Shown: positions 10,855-22,129 of the stretch, piece after piece
Position numbering within the stretch: position 1 is the first letter of the stretch
Layout: each line of letters begins with the position of its first letter
Translations under genes and position numbers: made by a program
Assembly: GCA_028023455.1 (NCBI GenBank)
Contig: JAQFVV010006306.1
Span: 2,257,001-2,321,000, forward strand
Source of the DNA: Epiperipatus broadwayi
Taxonomy: Eukaryota; Onychophora; Udeonychophora; Euonychophora; Peripatidae
Direction of reading: 5' to 3'
Length of the DNA: 64,000 nt
Notes under the pieces: generated by a model
The model's database searches: none
The model's input: the letters and a program-made list of their open reading frames with translations, nothing else
What the model was told of the DNA's origin: nothing

Positions 10855-11925
10855 GATATAAACATCTTAGTAGAGTTTTCACTTTAATTGGATTAAAAGC
10901 AAATACAAAAATTTCACCTTCTTAGCTTCTAGATTAATACTAATGATGATTTTTGATAGTTCAAAAGATTATCTACCCAAGGTTTTAACTTGCATCAACG
11001 CAACCTATAAAAGCTTTATTGCAATAATTATCATCCCAAAAACTGAAGGTGTTATCAGCAAATAGTAGTAAAAACCACTTCAGCAGGTTTTACCTTGAAT
11101 AATTATAAGTATGGCTACATGAATCACTTTATGGGTTAAAATGTAATATAGAATTAAATGTGTCACCACATCATTTAACATATTTAGAGCGTTTCACCAT
11201 TACAATCATATATATAGAAGCATTATTTTACCAAATTTAGAAAATGGAAATGAGATATGGACCTACTGAGAAAACTTCATTCAAAGATAGTTTGTAAAGT
11301 TCTAAAATTACAATGGAAAATCACAAAGCCAATCAACTTGCTGTATTTGATGCTATTGAATATACTACCATCTTCAATGGGAAATAAGAAGTAAATTAAA
11401 GGACTAATGCACTTCTTAACTAATATTTTCTGGTGAACTCGAATAAGGTTTTTATGAAAGAGTGGGAGCCACTTATGTTCTAAAAATTATCATGAACGAC
11501 AGTCCAAAGAGGTTCAATAATGGCTGCTTCGATCATGAAGACACAAAGTATGAAAGTCTTTCAAGAAGTAAGTTTGTTAAAAAGTGAGCTAATAATAGTA
11601 CTGCAAGAACATAAATAAAGACTAAAGAAGCAGCATGTCGCCTGCACAGATTTTAGGTATGATTCACAGGTTGGTCTGACAATTTAAATATATGTCAAAA
11701 GAGGTAAGTATACTCTACTCCAATAAAAATTAAATTGATCACAATGGAAAGCAAAACTAAAATCTAAACTTAAAGATGTAAAATTATATAACAACTTCAA
11801 TATGAAAATTAACGTCACCAATACTTTCAAACATTAACAATGCATTGCAAAAAACCCCCCTTCTTATAATTATAATTCTCACATGTCACCTTGTCTTTAA
11901 CTAATCCAGATCGGAATGAGCATTC
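10855..11925. other. Intergenic interval, nothing recognised
   Basis: No ORF or repeat-family match was recognised. Confidence 0.45.
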
Positions 11926-12335
11926 TTTGTCCCAAACCAATGTATATATAAATAGATAATGCATAGCCAATGGCAAGAATGGACAAATAGGTGATGATGC
12001 TTACTGAATCCGAATGCTTCCATTAGAGATGGGGATCTGGTAATAATTAGTCAAACCATTTAAAAGAAGAGTCAGAGAACTACTGTCACAGATCTGATAG
12101 ACAGTCTACATTCCTTAGAAAATGGCTGTCGAGCAAAACTGTTGAAGCAGTGAGGCAAGTCCATGTTCAGAACAGGAAGCTGCTAGAATCAAATGCTGAC
12201 ATGAGGCAAGCCATCAAGTATGACTGGAAGTGTCACTAGACCTATTCGTGAGGCAGGCTGTCACAGTACAGCTCGAAATGGTAAGAGGCATATAAGGGCA
12301 TGAGCAGTCTCTTCTTTTGTAGTTCATCCTAGAAC
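11926..12335 (+). repeat. Dispersed repeat D, copy 1
   Basis: About 400 bp shared with 37430-37930. Matching blocks include 'aatgcatagccaatggca', 'gatggggatctgg', 'gagaactactgtca', 'ggaagctgctagaa', 'tgctgacatgaggca' and TTCATCCTAGAACTAGGAG. It is non-coding, and neither end shows an obvious inverted or terminal repeat. The class of element is unknown. Confidence 0.7.
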
Positions 12336-12399
12336 TAGGAGCAATAAACACAACAGTAATACAATTTCTTTGTTATACAGTTTTTCTAACTGCGTCACT

Positions 12400-12640
12400 T
12401 CAACAAATTACCTTATCCATTTACTCACCGTGCAAATTCTTTTTAGATCTCTTACAAACTTTTGTGCTTCATCTATTGTTATCTCTTGTAGTGGCATGTG
12501 TAGCCCAGCTCCATTTCTTCTTAATTCTCTAAATAACTTTACTGACACCAGCTTATATCAATTTGAATTTCATGTTCAATTTCACTCTGTTAATCTCAAC
12601 ATTGTACTGTTCTTCTACTGAATTATCAAGAATGTTTCAT
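12400..12640 (-). pseudogene. LINE 3' end fragment
   Basis: The minus strand encodes remnants similar to the C-terminus of the LINE fragment just downstream (a W.GHM.LQEITIDE-like stretch). This is the conserved 'W..H..R' tail that follows the reverse transcriptase in such LINEs. It is broken by stops, and its relation to the neighbouring copy (12.7-13.1 kb) may be an old duplication. Confidence 0.5.
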
Positions 12641-12699
12641 AAAATAAGCATTGTAATATGTTTTCCTAAAAGTTGGTGATAATAGTATTTTAGATGTAA

Positions 12700-13115
12700 T
12701 ATGTTGGATCATCATCAACCATTATCAATCCACTGCAGGATGAAGATCTCTCCAAGTTCAATCCATCTTCTCTGACCTTTAGCTTCTCTTCTCCACATCA
12801 TCCCTACACACTTTCTTATTTCATCCATCCATCTCACAGGTGGTCTCTTTCTGGGTCTTTTACAATCTCTTGGAATCCCATTTAAGATTTCAATTGTCCA
12901 TCTATTATCATCTCTTCTAGCAATATGTCCAACCCAACTTGATTTCAGTTTTTTAATTTTTTCAATGAGGTCAGTAACACCTGTTTGTTCTCTTACCCAT
13001 ATATTGCATTTTCAATCTCTTCTTGTTATTCCTAACATGCATCTCTCCGTACTTCTTTGAGTGGTTTTTCTTCTTAGTTGCCTGTTAAGGCAGAATGAAT
13101 GTATGTTGGATCATC
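12700..13115 (-). pseudogene. LINE 3' end fragment (RT C-terminal tail)
   Basis: The minus strand encodes SSWVGHIARRDDNRWTIEI near 12900, then a PRDCKRPRKRPPVRWMDEIR-like stretch, and ends in W.ELGEIFILQWIDNG. This is the C-terminal tail typical of RTE-like LINE polyproteins. The downstream end carries 'ggatcatcatcaa', a GATGAT-type tail as in RTE elements. The reverse-transcriptase part itself is missing (5'-truncated copy). Confidence 0.8.
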
Positions 13116-13365
13116 TATCATTAAATGTTAAAAGTCTAGAAAATTTTAAACTTTATTTAAACTTTCCCAAATACCAACAACTTTTAGTAATAATACATCA
13201 AGACAATACAGTTTAGTAGGTTATACAATGTTTTGAGTGGTATTTCTCTCCTTTCTTCTATTAGTCAGTCCAGCAACACCTGAAGAAATGCGGAGAATAA
13301 TACCGCTTGAAACCTGTAATCACCTAACCTGTGTTGTCTTTGTGTAATATTACTAACAAATTATT

Positions 13366-14068
13366 TAAATCGTGCTTTCACAGTTCCAACGTAAAGCTAT
13401 AACAACAAATTGAAAACTAAATTAAATGGCTGAGCGCTTTCAAGAAGATGTACTTCTCATATTCATAGCCAGTTATGATCCTTTCTTTGGAATCATTATA
13501 TAAATAAATCTGATATGCAAATTATATGCAAATAAGTCACTAAGACCATCTTTTAGATATCGCAAAACATGCATCCTTACGATTAATGGCGAAAGAGTCC
13601 TCTGCTATAAAGTATGCTGCTTTTACCTTTCGCTTAATATCATGCCTCAGTACAAACTAATTTTGCAGATGTGGGTTCGAACACGTCCTGACAATTTTTG
13701 ATGTTGAGCAAAAATTGAAGTGCATTCTGGATTGCTCAACATCAAAAATTGTCAGGACATGTGTTCGAACCCACATCTGCAAAATTAGTTTGTACTGAGG
13801 CATGATATTAAGCGAAAGGTAAAAGAAGCCTACTTTATAGCAGAGGACTGTTTCGCCATTAATCGTAATGATGCATGTTTTGCAATATCTAAAAGATGGT
13901 CTTAGTGACTCATTTGCATATCAGATTTATTTATATAATGATTCCAAAGAAAGGATCGTAACTGGCTATGAATATGAGAAGTACATCTTCTTGAAAGCGC
14001 TAGCCATTTAATTTAATTTTCAATTTGTTGTTATAACTTTACGTTGGAAGTATGAAAGCACGATTTAA
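13366..14068. mobile_element. Long near-perfect palindrome (foldback MITE)
   Basis: Arms at 13366-13710 and 13733-14068 are reverse complements with only scattered differences, separated by about 22 bp. The outer ends are AAATCGTGCTTTCA and TGAAAGCACGATTT. Inside each arm sits a GGGTTCGAACAC segment resembling a tRNA B box. The transcript would form a hairpin more than 300 bp long. No ORF is present. The high identity between arms implies recent origin or ongoing arm-to-arm conversion. Confidence 0.9.
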
Positions 14069-14334
14069 TATTATTATATTGAAAACAAACGTAAAGTATA
14101 AATATACAGGTTATTACTTAACAAATTATTTGTATTTGGACAAGTTTAAAATCTTCCAAACATTCAACATTTAATGATAGATGATGAAAATAGACCAACA
14201 CATTATCACCAGTATTATGTATTTATTAAAACTTTTCTTTTCAATAACATAGTCACATAAAATCAAGTTATTTCTATTATTAATAAGCATACCACAATTA
14301 CTTTCAATTATATTTCTATACATATTAATAACGT

Positions 14335-14815
14335 AATCATTAAAAGCCAGTCAACACTTAGACAATCTCAATATAAATAACAATCAACAATTACAAACTG
14401 TTGTCAAGGCAATCTCCTTTTAATAATAAAGGTGGAATCCCACTTTTATTAATGATCCAATAATCTTATATAGACATTAAAGATTGCAAGTATTTGAGTG
14501 CAATTTGAAATTTATAATTGCAAACTGTAATATTATAATTGACCATTTATTAGACTGCATTTAGAGTAGGTTATATTTACGTGTTTAAAGAGGTTTATAT
14601 GAACTTCTTTGTATTAGTAATTTCAATCTCGATGGTCAATTTGCAATCTTTAGTGTATATAAGATTATTGGACCATAAACAAAGGTGGGATTTCACCTTT
14701 ATTGTTAAAAGGTGGTTCCCTTGACAACAGTTTGAAATTGTTGATTGTTATTGTCTAAGTGTTGACTGGCTTTTAATGATTACTAACAAACCCATTTAGC
14801 TTTGAATATTATTAC
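14335..14815. repeat. MITE-C foldback with internal composite unit
   Basis: The left arm starts 'cattaaaagccagtcaacac' at about 14338. The right arm ends 'aagtgttgactggcttttaa' at about 14757. Between them are 'aactgttgtcaaggcaa', its inverse, two GGTGG..TCCCAC-type palindromes and the 'aacttctttgtat' composite unit. It is a foldback element expanded by the same unit that is tandem at 4.8-5.3 kb. Confidence 0.75.
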
Positions 14816-15094
14816 ACTTATTAAGACACCAAAATATTTTAATTATTAATATCTAATTCATTATGATATATTTGTATTCCTTTTTTGAAAAGCCATTGTT
14901 TTTTAAGCATATACTTTGGTCCTTTTTTTCTTTTCATCTGATTGCTTTGGTAACACATTATTGCAAAAACAGCATATCAACTGTAAAAGTCATTCCATTT
15001 ATTATTATTTGCTAGAAAATTTTAATATTTTTTTTTTTTTTAAAAAGATATTTACTGTTTGAAAATTTAATATTTTTTGAATGAAAATGCAAAC

Positions 15095-15285
15095 CTATTA
15101 TTATAAAGCGCTGAAAACTTCGAAATTATTCAAACTGAAGTCAATCTCCGATAATGCGCTATTTCTTTAAACTTAAGAGATTCACTTAAGTTTTTAAAAT
15201 TCTTACTAGCGGGACAGTGCACAGAGATTTATAATATTTAAGAAATAGCGCATTATCGGAGATTGACTTCCGTTGAATAATTTGA
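15095..15285. repeat. MITE-E palindrome, short copy
   Basis: Terminal inverted repeats GAAGTCAATCTCCGATAATG (about 15133) and CATTATCGGAGATTGACTTC (about 15251) continue into 'cgctatttctta' and its inverse. The longer relative is at 17580-17950. No ORF. Confidence 0.75.
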
Positions 15286-15379
15286 ATGAAAATGTAAAAA
15301 AAATTTTTTTAGAACAAAATATTAAATACCAGTAGCTTAAACCCCCCCCCCCCAAAAAAAAAAAAATTGGATAAAATTG

Positions 15380-15849
15380 GACTCTCAAGTATGTGCTCAT
15401 TCTCTATATTTAATGAATATGACAATAATTTCTTGCTATCAAAATGTTTGCATACTGCTTTTATAAATACATAGTATGTAAAATTATATATTCTTTTAAA
15501 AATTTGGGGCCAATCATAAAATAACTAATATTATTTTTTGCTTGCGTAATTTTATATTGAATTTCTTGAGATATTTTTAAAAATATGTATGGAAGACCCT
15601 TGCATTAACTATATTTTATTGCAGCTGGTAAATTAGAGGCTATAATACATGTTAGTAGTCAAAATAAGAGTCATAGATCACATGACCCAATTCTATTAAG
15701 CTTGTAAGATATAAACAATGAGCATTACCAATTGCTCAACAAGCTTTGAGATAAATGCTTAGCCAGAGAAAGCGTTTAAAATACCTCTGTCAGGACCCCC
15801 CCCCAACCTCTGACCATGGTTTCGTGCTTTGGCACTCCTCAGAGAGGCA
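15380..15849. other. AT-rich interval, nothing recognised
   Basis: Follows a C12/A12 homopolymer pair (about 15341-15366) and contains a short C-run at about 15798. No feature supported. Confidence 0.45.
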
Positions 15850-16125
15850 CTAGGGTAGCTTCAGAATGTTGTTTGTAAGAGTTGGAGATTGAAGAGGATT
15901 GAAACCTGACTATTAAAATGTGTAGATCTGCTATCTTACTATGAACCAAGAACTGATTATATATATGTATGTGGGAAATGATGATCCGGACCAACTGATG
16001 AGTGCTGGTTCAGCATGAAATATGTATATTGGAGATCATTTTTCTTTTTCACATGTATATTGGCTATACAGGATAGAGTGGATGACTGTAGAGAGCTTGA
16101 AAGTCTGGGTTCAAATTCCTTTTAA
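15850..16125 (+). mobile_element. HHR-A repeat copy
   Basis: Colinear with the 8.7-9.0 kb copy: 'ttgaaacctgactattaaaa', 'gctatcttactatgaacca', the hammerhead, then 'ggatagagtggatgactgta' and the tail GAAAGTCTGGGTTCAAATTCC, which contains a B-box-like GGTTCAAATTCC. There is no coding capacity. Confidence 0.75.
15981..16039 (+). ncRNA. Type I hammerhead ribozyme (HHR-A), near-intact
   Basis: CTGATGA is at 15995-16001. Stem II is GTGCTG paired with CAGCAT, with a G-U pair next to the core. GAAA is at 16017-16020, then stem III ATATGTAT (16020-16027) and H17 = A16028. Inner stem I is CCAA (15991-15994) with TTGG (16029-16032). Outer stem I is ATGATC (15981-15986) with GATCAT (16034-16039). Against the 8.84 kb copy the outer stem has changed on both strands (A-U to G-C) and still pairs. 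Activity may be reduced by the G-U closing pair. Confidence 0.75.
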
Positions 16126-16407
16126 ATACTAAGCATTGTAAACAAAATTGTACTACTCTGTATATTTATAGTATTTTTCAACACACACAAATATAGAATA
16201 CACACTTTTTAACACATGTACACACATACTTATAATAAAATTAATGGTATATAATACTTAGGTTTATTTTCCCATATAGTTGTAATTGATATAAGCACTT
16301 ATATAAATTACAACATAAATTAATTTAAAAATGATGGTAAGATTGCAAAGAAAAATAAGAATAAAAAATACAATAATGGAGAGAGCACATTATATTTATA
16401 CATGTAT

Positions 16408-16990
16408 ATATTAATCATTAAAAACCAGTCAACACTTAGACAATCCTAATATCAATCAACAATTTCAAACTGCTGTCAAGGCAACTTCCTTTTAACAATA
16501 AAGGTAGAATCCCTTTTTGTTAAAAGGCGGTTGCCATGACAAGTTTGAAATTATTGATTTGTTATTGACGTTGTCTAAGTGTTGACTAGTTTTTAATGAT
16601 TACTTATAAACCCATTTAGCCCTGAGCATTATTACTTATTATTCAAGTAATACTTTGGGTGCAATTTGAAAATTTCAATTGCAGTTTCTAATGTTATAAT
16701 TGACCATTTATTAGTATGCATTCAGAACATGTTATATTTACCTGTTTAAAGACGTTTATTTAAACTTCTCTGTATAAATACGTTCAATCTCTGTGGTCAA
16801 GTTCCTTTACTGTCTACATAAAAATACTGGATCATAAACAGAGGTGGGATTCCACCATTATGGTTAAAAGGTTGCCTTGACAACAGTTTGAAATTGTTGA
16901 CTGTTATTGATATAGGGATTGTCTAAGTGTTGAATGGTTTTAATGATTACTTACAAACCCATTTAGCCTAGAACATTATTACATGTATAT
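16408..16990. repeat. MITE-C foldback plus adjoining composite unit
   Basis: The left foldback (about 16412-16600) starts 'atcattaaaaaccagtcaac' and ends 'gtgttgactagtttttaatg'. It is followed by 'gcattcagaacatgttatat', 'tttaaacttctctgtat' and a second half-element ending at about 16990 with 'acccatttagcctagaacat'. The layout is the same as at 4.8-5.3 and 14.3-14.8 kb. Confidence 0.75.
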
Positions 16991-17579
16991 ATTAGTATTT
17001 GTGTATAAATTCTTTAGAATTTGATATATTTTACTATTAAATGGATTTTAAATTTATATTTAATGAAAGTACAACACAAGTTCTTTTAGACTTAGCAAAA
17101 CTGTCATGACTATTAGTTTCAAGTTTAAAAGCTACTTTAAACCAAATTTTAAACTTTTTGAAAAAATAAAGCAAAACAAAACAAAAGGAGCCCCCCGGGG
17201 GGGGGGGATTGCTGCAATATTAATAGATAAACGCAGTCTCATAAAATTTAATCTTTCTAATTAATTTATAAATATAATGCCTACTTTTTTTTTTATTGAC
17301 TATTTTTTTTTTTGAATAACATATAATGAAATTTAAAGGAATGATACAGTGGATGAGACAGTTTCACAGAATAGGAAATTGTAGCATATATATAACGTTA
17401 AACATTTTTCACACTTTTATTGCGTAACAAATATTATAACCATAAAAAATACATACAATATACATAAGTTATTTTTAAAATAAATTTTAATTAATTTTCT
17501 TTTGTAATAATAGCTATTTTTAGAAAAACAATTGTAAAAAAAAAAATCATAACTTCTTAATATTTATTATTATAAGGCA
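16991..17579. other. AT-rich interval with C6G11 run
   Basis: Contains a CCCCCCGGGGGGGGGGG block at about 17192-17208, which is either a real homopolymer hairpin or an assembly artefact. Nothing else was recognised. Confidence 0.45.
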
Positions 17580-17950
17580 CTGAAAACTTTGAAATTATTC
17601 AAACGGAAGTCAATCTCCGACAATGCGCTATTTCTTAAATATTACAAATCTCCACGCACTCACCTGCTAGTAAGTGTTTAACAAACTTAAGCGAATCACC
17701 TGTTTAGAGCGTACATTCTATATACATCAACTCTTACAGACCATGTTTAAATCAGGGCTTGAGTCTATTGTGTGCCTGATGTTACAATTAAATATTCAAT
17801 TGTACAAATCTATTTAACTCATCGCAGGAGAAAGACAGTATCTCAAATCACTTAAGTTTGTTAAATTCTTACCAGCGGTTGAGTGCAAGGAGATTTATAA
17901 TATTTAAGAAATAGCGCATTATCGGAGATTGACTTCCGTTTGAATAACTT
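17580..17950. repeat. MITE-E foldback, long copy
   Basis: Terminal inverted repeats: CAAACGGAAGTCAATCTCCG near 17608 and CGGAGATTGACTTCCGTTTG near 17924, continued by 'cgctatttcttaaatatta' and its inverse. The approximately 200 bp centre differs from the 15.1 kb copy. No ORF. Confidence 0.8.
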
Positions 17951-18362
17951 CTTAATATTTGTAATTGCAAAGCAGAATTAACTACCCCTCACAAAGTTAT
18001 ACAGTGTCAAAAAGGGTATTAAAACTAACATTCCACTTAATATTAAAAACAGTACTCTTTCATCCTTCGAATATATTAATGGTGATTGAGAACATTTAGT
18101 CTGTACATAAATTAAAAACAATAGACAAAATTCACTGTATAATTTAAAAACCAAGTTAAAATCTAAGCTTATATAACAACAAAGCCCAAAGACAGAATGG
18201 TATTGTTCTATCTTTTCATTGTTTTTTGATGCTTCATAACTCAGTGAGAGGTAGTTCCTTTTGCTTTGCAATTGTATATTATATCGTACATATAAAATGT
18301 TTTGCTTAAAATAAATTATAAAATTGCAAACACATATTTAATTAAGAAAGGTCTTTGTTAGT
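17951..18362. other. AT-rich interval, nothing recognised
   Basis: A 97-codon minus-strand frame (17978-18271) has no recognisable domain or splice context. I do not accept it as a gene. Confidence 0.4.
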
Positions 18363-18365
18363 CAA

Positions 18366-18470
18366 GCGTTGATAGCCGAAAGGTCAGCCCATCCCCTTGC
18401 AAGCAAAAAGTTGGTGGTGGGGGGTTTTTGTGGGTTTTCCTCCCCGACGTTTTTAAAAAAAGAAAAAATA
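18366..18470 (+). repeat. tRNA-derived SINE, divergent
   Basis: 'aagcgttgatagccgaaagg' followed by 'tcagcccatccccttgcaag' matches the SINE head. The B-box arm is lost, and a G-rich 'ttggtggtggggggtttttg' plus 'cctccccgacg' follows. Confidence 0.55.
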
Positions 18471-18479
18471 TGGTCATCA

Positions 18480-18890
18480 CCTGGTAATTGAGTCTAGATC
18501 AGGTGAAATTACATTTTTTTCCAAGTCACAAATATACTTTTTTTATAGGTAATTTGCTCATAGTCATCACATCCACTTATATTAATTAGAAGATAAAGAT
18601 CCCAAGTTAATCTGGCTTGATAAGATGAGTGTCATTATTCTGATTACAAAAACAAGATATGATCAAAATATAGTGGAGATTTCACTATTAGTGAAGGAGA
18701 TGGGATATATTAAGTCCATGAGATATATTAAGTCAAAAATTACCGTTAACATTTAATATTTACATAATAACAATTAAAATATATTGTACAGTAATTTTAA
18801 AGATATTTAATAATTTTGTTTTAATAATTATAAAAGAATATACACTATTATAGATAACATTTAATGTTTTCATAGGTATAAAGCATATTT
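18480..18890. other. AT-rich interval, nothing recognised
   Basis: No feature supported. Confidence 0.45.
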
Positions 18891-18895
18891 GGAAT

Positions 18896-19545
18896 TAAAC
18901 CATATATTATTTTGTATTAATTCCTGACGTTTCGACAAAATAAATAACTTCCATCAGTGTCAAAGTTAAGTTTTTTTTAAAAAACATATTAGACCTGAGT
19001 AGTAATAAGATTGAGCTAGAAGTAAAGAACAATCACTATTACTTATATTTGACAGTTGATTATTCAGAATACATGGATTAACAAACTGTCTATTTTCTTA
19101 AGTTTCACCATTAACTGATTTCAAGTTGATTTTAAAAGAAAGAGACAAATAAGGCTGAAATATGTTGTCCTTCATCAGCTTTATTTAAACACTTGATCTT
19201 TTTAATATTTCAATAGACTCCCTCATGGTTCTTAAATCATACTTTTCCAAATTAGCAAGTATTATAGCATTATCAAAATCAGGTTTGTAACCATTTATTT
19301 ATCTTCTAAAATCAATTTGTAATCAATTAATGGTGAAACTGACATTTTGTTAATCCACATATTCTGACTAATCAACTATCAAATATATGTAAGAATGACT
19401 TTCCTTTACTCACATTCAATCTCTTTACTACTTGAGATCTAAAGGTTTTTCTTTAAAAACTTATGTTGGATGTTATTTCGTTGAAACATCAGGAATTAAT
19501 ACAAAATAATACACGGATTAACTCTAAAAATACTTTATCTATATT
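18896..19545. mobile_element. Penelope-like element remnant in palindromic arrangement
   Basis: The outer arms are inverted: TATTATTTTGTATTAATTCC at 18905 and its inverse GGAATTAATACAAAATAATA at 19492. Inner arms at about 19050-19140 and 19310-19395 are also inverted. On the minus strand 19290-19195 encodes DFDNAIILANLEKYDLRTMR and then ESIEI, the C-terminal tail that follows GIY-YIG endonuclease domains in Penelope-like elements. The left arm on the minus strand has CTGATGG, then GTCGAAACGTC, a decayed hammerhead-type motif of the kind known in PLE terminal repeats. No intact ORF remains. Confidence 0.65.
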
Positions 19546-19674
19546 ATAGAAAAATCTATATACAATCCTATTCTCTCATCTGAAATCTCTTTATATAAGA
19601 ATTTGTTATGGTTGAAAATGATAAAAAATAATTAAATAAAAGGAAATTAAGAAAATAAATCCCCATACCACTTT

Positions 19675-19754
19675 TTTTGTGGATTAAAAAAAAATAAAAA
19701 AAGAATGAATTTTATAAATATAAAACTCCTCAAAATAAAAAAAAAAAAAAAGAG

Positions 19755-19797
<43 letters not shown>

Positions 19798-19814
19798 AAA
19801 AAAAAAAAAAAAAA

Positions 19815-19862
<48 letters not shown>

Positions 19863-20008
19863 AAAAAGAAATAAGGGGGAAAGAAAAAAAAAGAAAAAAA
19901 AAAAAAAAAAAAAAAAAGGGGAAAAGATAAAAGATGAAAAAAAAAAAAACAAAAAAGGAGAAAAAGGAGGGGGGGAAAGGGGGGGGGGAGGGGGGGGAGG
20001 AAAAAAGG
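19675..20008. repeat. Homopurine A-rich then G-rich tract
   Basis: About 330 bp almost free of C and nearly free of T on the plus strand: long A-runs with occasional G or T, ending in G-runs. It may be a real purine tract able to form a triplex, a degenerate poly(A), or a low-quality assembly fill. A poly-Phe/Pro frame on the minus strand is purely compositional. Confidence 0.9.
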
Positions 20009-20435
20009 GAATTATCATCAATTTATATCCATTATTTCAACAAATAAGCAATTACTGTATATATATTAATCTTTAAAAAATGTCCACTATTCTTAAGCCA
20101 TTTTATAATATTAGTGATGTATTATGATACTTTCATAATAAATATGTTATGATTCTTATATAAGATAAAATGTTAAGATTCATATCAAAAAAGTTTTATT
20201 TACTAGAGGTCCCTAGTGACGATTTTTTCAGACGCTCATTGCTAAGGTTTACAGCCTTGTTAAAACTATTACTGAAATAATAGTGAGTGTTTAATAAAAT
20301 TTATAATTACATATTAATAAAGAAAACTAAATACATTGGAAAAAGTGTACATTAGATAAAATGTTTTACTTCCTACTTTTTATTAGTATCCTTATGTAAA
20401 TATTGTTATTTATATAGCGCGATGTTTTTTATAAA
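20009..20435. other. AT-rich interval, nothing recognised
   Basis: No feature supported. Confidence 0.45.
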
Positions 20436-20575
20436 TTATAATAACAAATACCTTAAACCATGGCACATGCGCTTTATCTTGTATTTGGAAAGGAGAGTAT
20501 TCATTATAAATATCATTCCATCTGTAAAGCGCATGTGCCGTGGTTTAAGCTACATTGTTATTATAGTATCCTTAT
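20436..20575. repeat. Inverted repeat (small MITE-like hairpin)
   Basis: TTAAACCATGGCACATGCGC at about 20454 is inverted as GCGCATGTGCCGTGGTTTAA at about 20530, and the pairing extends into 'aataacaa...ttgttatt' at the outer ends. The spacer is about 55 bp. Confidence 0.8.
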
Positions 20576-20697
20576 AGTATAACATTTGCAACAATCAAAT
20601 GTCTTTTATCAAAAAACTGAACAATTTCAATAAAAAAAGTTGATTTATGTTTTGTATCAAAAAGAAAAAGAAAAATGTGATTGTATATTATACTTAT

Positions 20698-21095
20698 TTA
20701 TAGGGTATATGAGCACAGACTTTTACACGACCCTACATGAGGGATCAGATTGACTTTAGGTCCACATGGATGTGATGAGAATCTCAGCTTCAGGGTGACT
20801 TTTGAGCATTCCATCATTAGATTTTCAATTGGATGGATGGTTGAAGAGTTGGAGTGTGGAGATGATTGAAGCCTATCCATTAAAGTATGAAGATTGGCTA
20901 TCTTAATATATATCTGAGCATTTATTGCATGTATGTGTGGAGATGATAATGATTGCTGGTTTAGCATGAAATACGCATATTGGTAATTATTTATCTTTTC
21001 AACATATATGTGTTCAAGTGTATCAGTGTTACAAGATAGAATGGAGAGTGGCGGGTTGTGTGAAAGTCTGTGCTCACATACCCTATATATTACAT
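20698..21095 (+). repeat. HHR-A repeat, ribozyme-deleted copy
   Basis: Matches the family from 'ttccatcattagattttcaa' to GTGAAAGTCTGTGCTCACAT. The ribozyme region keeps 'gattgctggtttagcatgaa', 'atacgcatattggtaattat', so stem II, GAAA and stem III survive, but the CTGATGA core has been deleted. Confidence 0.75.
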
Positions 21096-21346
21096 ATATT
21101 GATACAGGTATATAATAAGCCCGTATTTCAGTTATTACATTTATTTATCTAATTTTTATTTAATTGGGCTATAATTTTGTAGCAAACAAAATGGCCCATT
21201 TTGGGACAAAATATGACATTTAAAAAAAAAAGTTTTACTTGTTAGATAATTATAAAAACAAACATTAATTACATAGTATAAAAATAAATTAGAAAATGAA
21301 TATTATATAATTTCCTTTTTTATACATTTTATTTTAATTTAATGAA

Positions 21347-21575
21347 ATATGAAATATTACCAATTCACCGCTTTCTTTATTTGCTGTAATATCTTATATA
21401 AGTGCAATTTATTCCTTCTACTTTGAACACTTTTTAGCAAAAACCTTTTATTGTACATATATGCCTACACAATCTTACATTTCGACTGTCCTGCAGTCTT
21501 CTTCAGAGCCAATTTTACTTTAATAAGGTTTTTACTAAAAAGTATTCAGAGTAGAGTGAATAAATTCCATTTAAT
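21347..21575. repeat. PLE-type palindromic terminal repeat
   Basis: 'ttgctgtaatatcttatata' and the following sequence are shared with 50578-50870. The arms around 'aacactttttagcaaaaacc' and 'ggtttttactaaaaagtatt' are inverted. The minus strand carries CTGAAGA, a GACTG/CAGTC five-pair stem, and GAAATGTA, close to a hammerhead core (CUGANGA...GAAA), but stem I is not convincing. Confidence 0.6.
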
Positions 21576-21639
21576 GAAATTATGAATAATTGGAATATCA
21601 ATCTCGACAACAAGATTTCAAAATGGTATCCATTTCTTT

Positions 21640-21733
21640 TATTTTCATATGTCAAAGCATTGACCAGGAAGTGAACCTGGGCCAGTTGCTTGGAAGGCAG
21701 CTATGCTAACCACTAGGCCACCAACGCTTGACA
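21640..21733 (-). repeat. tRNA-derived SINE
   Basis: The plus strand shows 'tcatatgtcaaagcattgac', 'caggaagtgaacctgggcca' and 'gctaaccactaggccaccaa'; the minus strand is the tRNA-like head. The T-arm is slightly mutated. Confidence 0.8.
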
Positions 21734-22129
21734 AGATTGGTATCCATTCCTTTAAAATGTTTTTTTGAAAAAGCACTATAACTGAATTATATTATTAAAA
21801 CATTATAAACTACATTTAAATGTATAGTAGTGGTTTTTTTTTTTTTTTACAAATTCAAACATTTTTAAAAATTTATTTAACAGATATTAAAAGTTTATAG
21901 TATATTTTGAATCTGAGATAAGAAATTTTTACTATAGGAAACCATAACAACTACTTATTTCTTATATAAGAATTTTGAATTTCAAGGAGTTTTGGAAAAC
22001 AAATGTCCCTATTATCTAAAAGTAAAGGAATGCACGCATATTAAAAACACATACTTATGTCTGCATAAAGTCATTTTTATATTACATATGTCTATATGCA
22101 AAAGCAATTCTTAATAATATATCAGTTAT
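21734..22129. other. AT-rich interval, nothing recognised
   Basis: No feature supported. Confidence 0.45.

Noticed and set aside
17978-18271. Minus-strand 97-codon frame as a host exon or small protein
   Set aside because: No recognisable domain, AT-driven composition and no splice-site support.
18926-18965. Intact PLE hammerhead at 18.9 kb
   Set aside because: The core is CTGATGG rather than CTGATGA and no stem I pairing could be drawn; kept only as a relic.
19647-20021. 124-codon minus-strand frame rich in Phe and Pro
   Set aside because: It is a pure read-through of the homopurine tract, with composition only and no domain or splice context.
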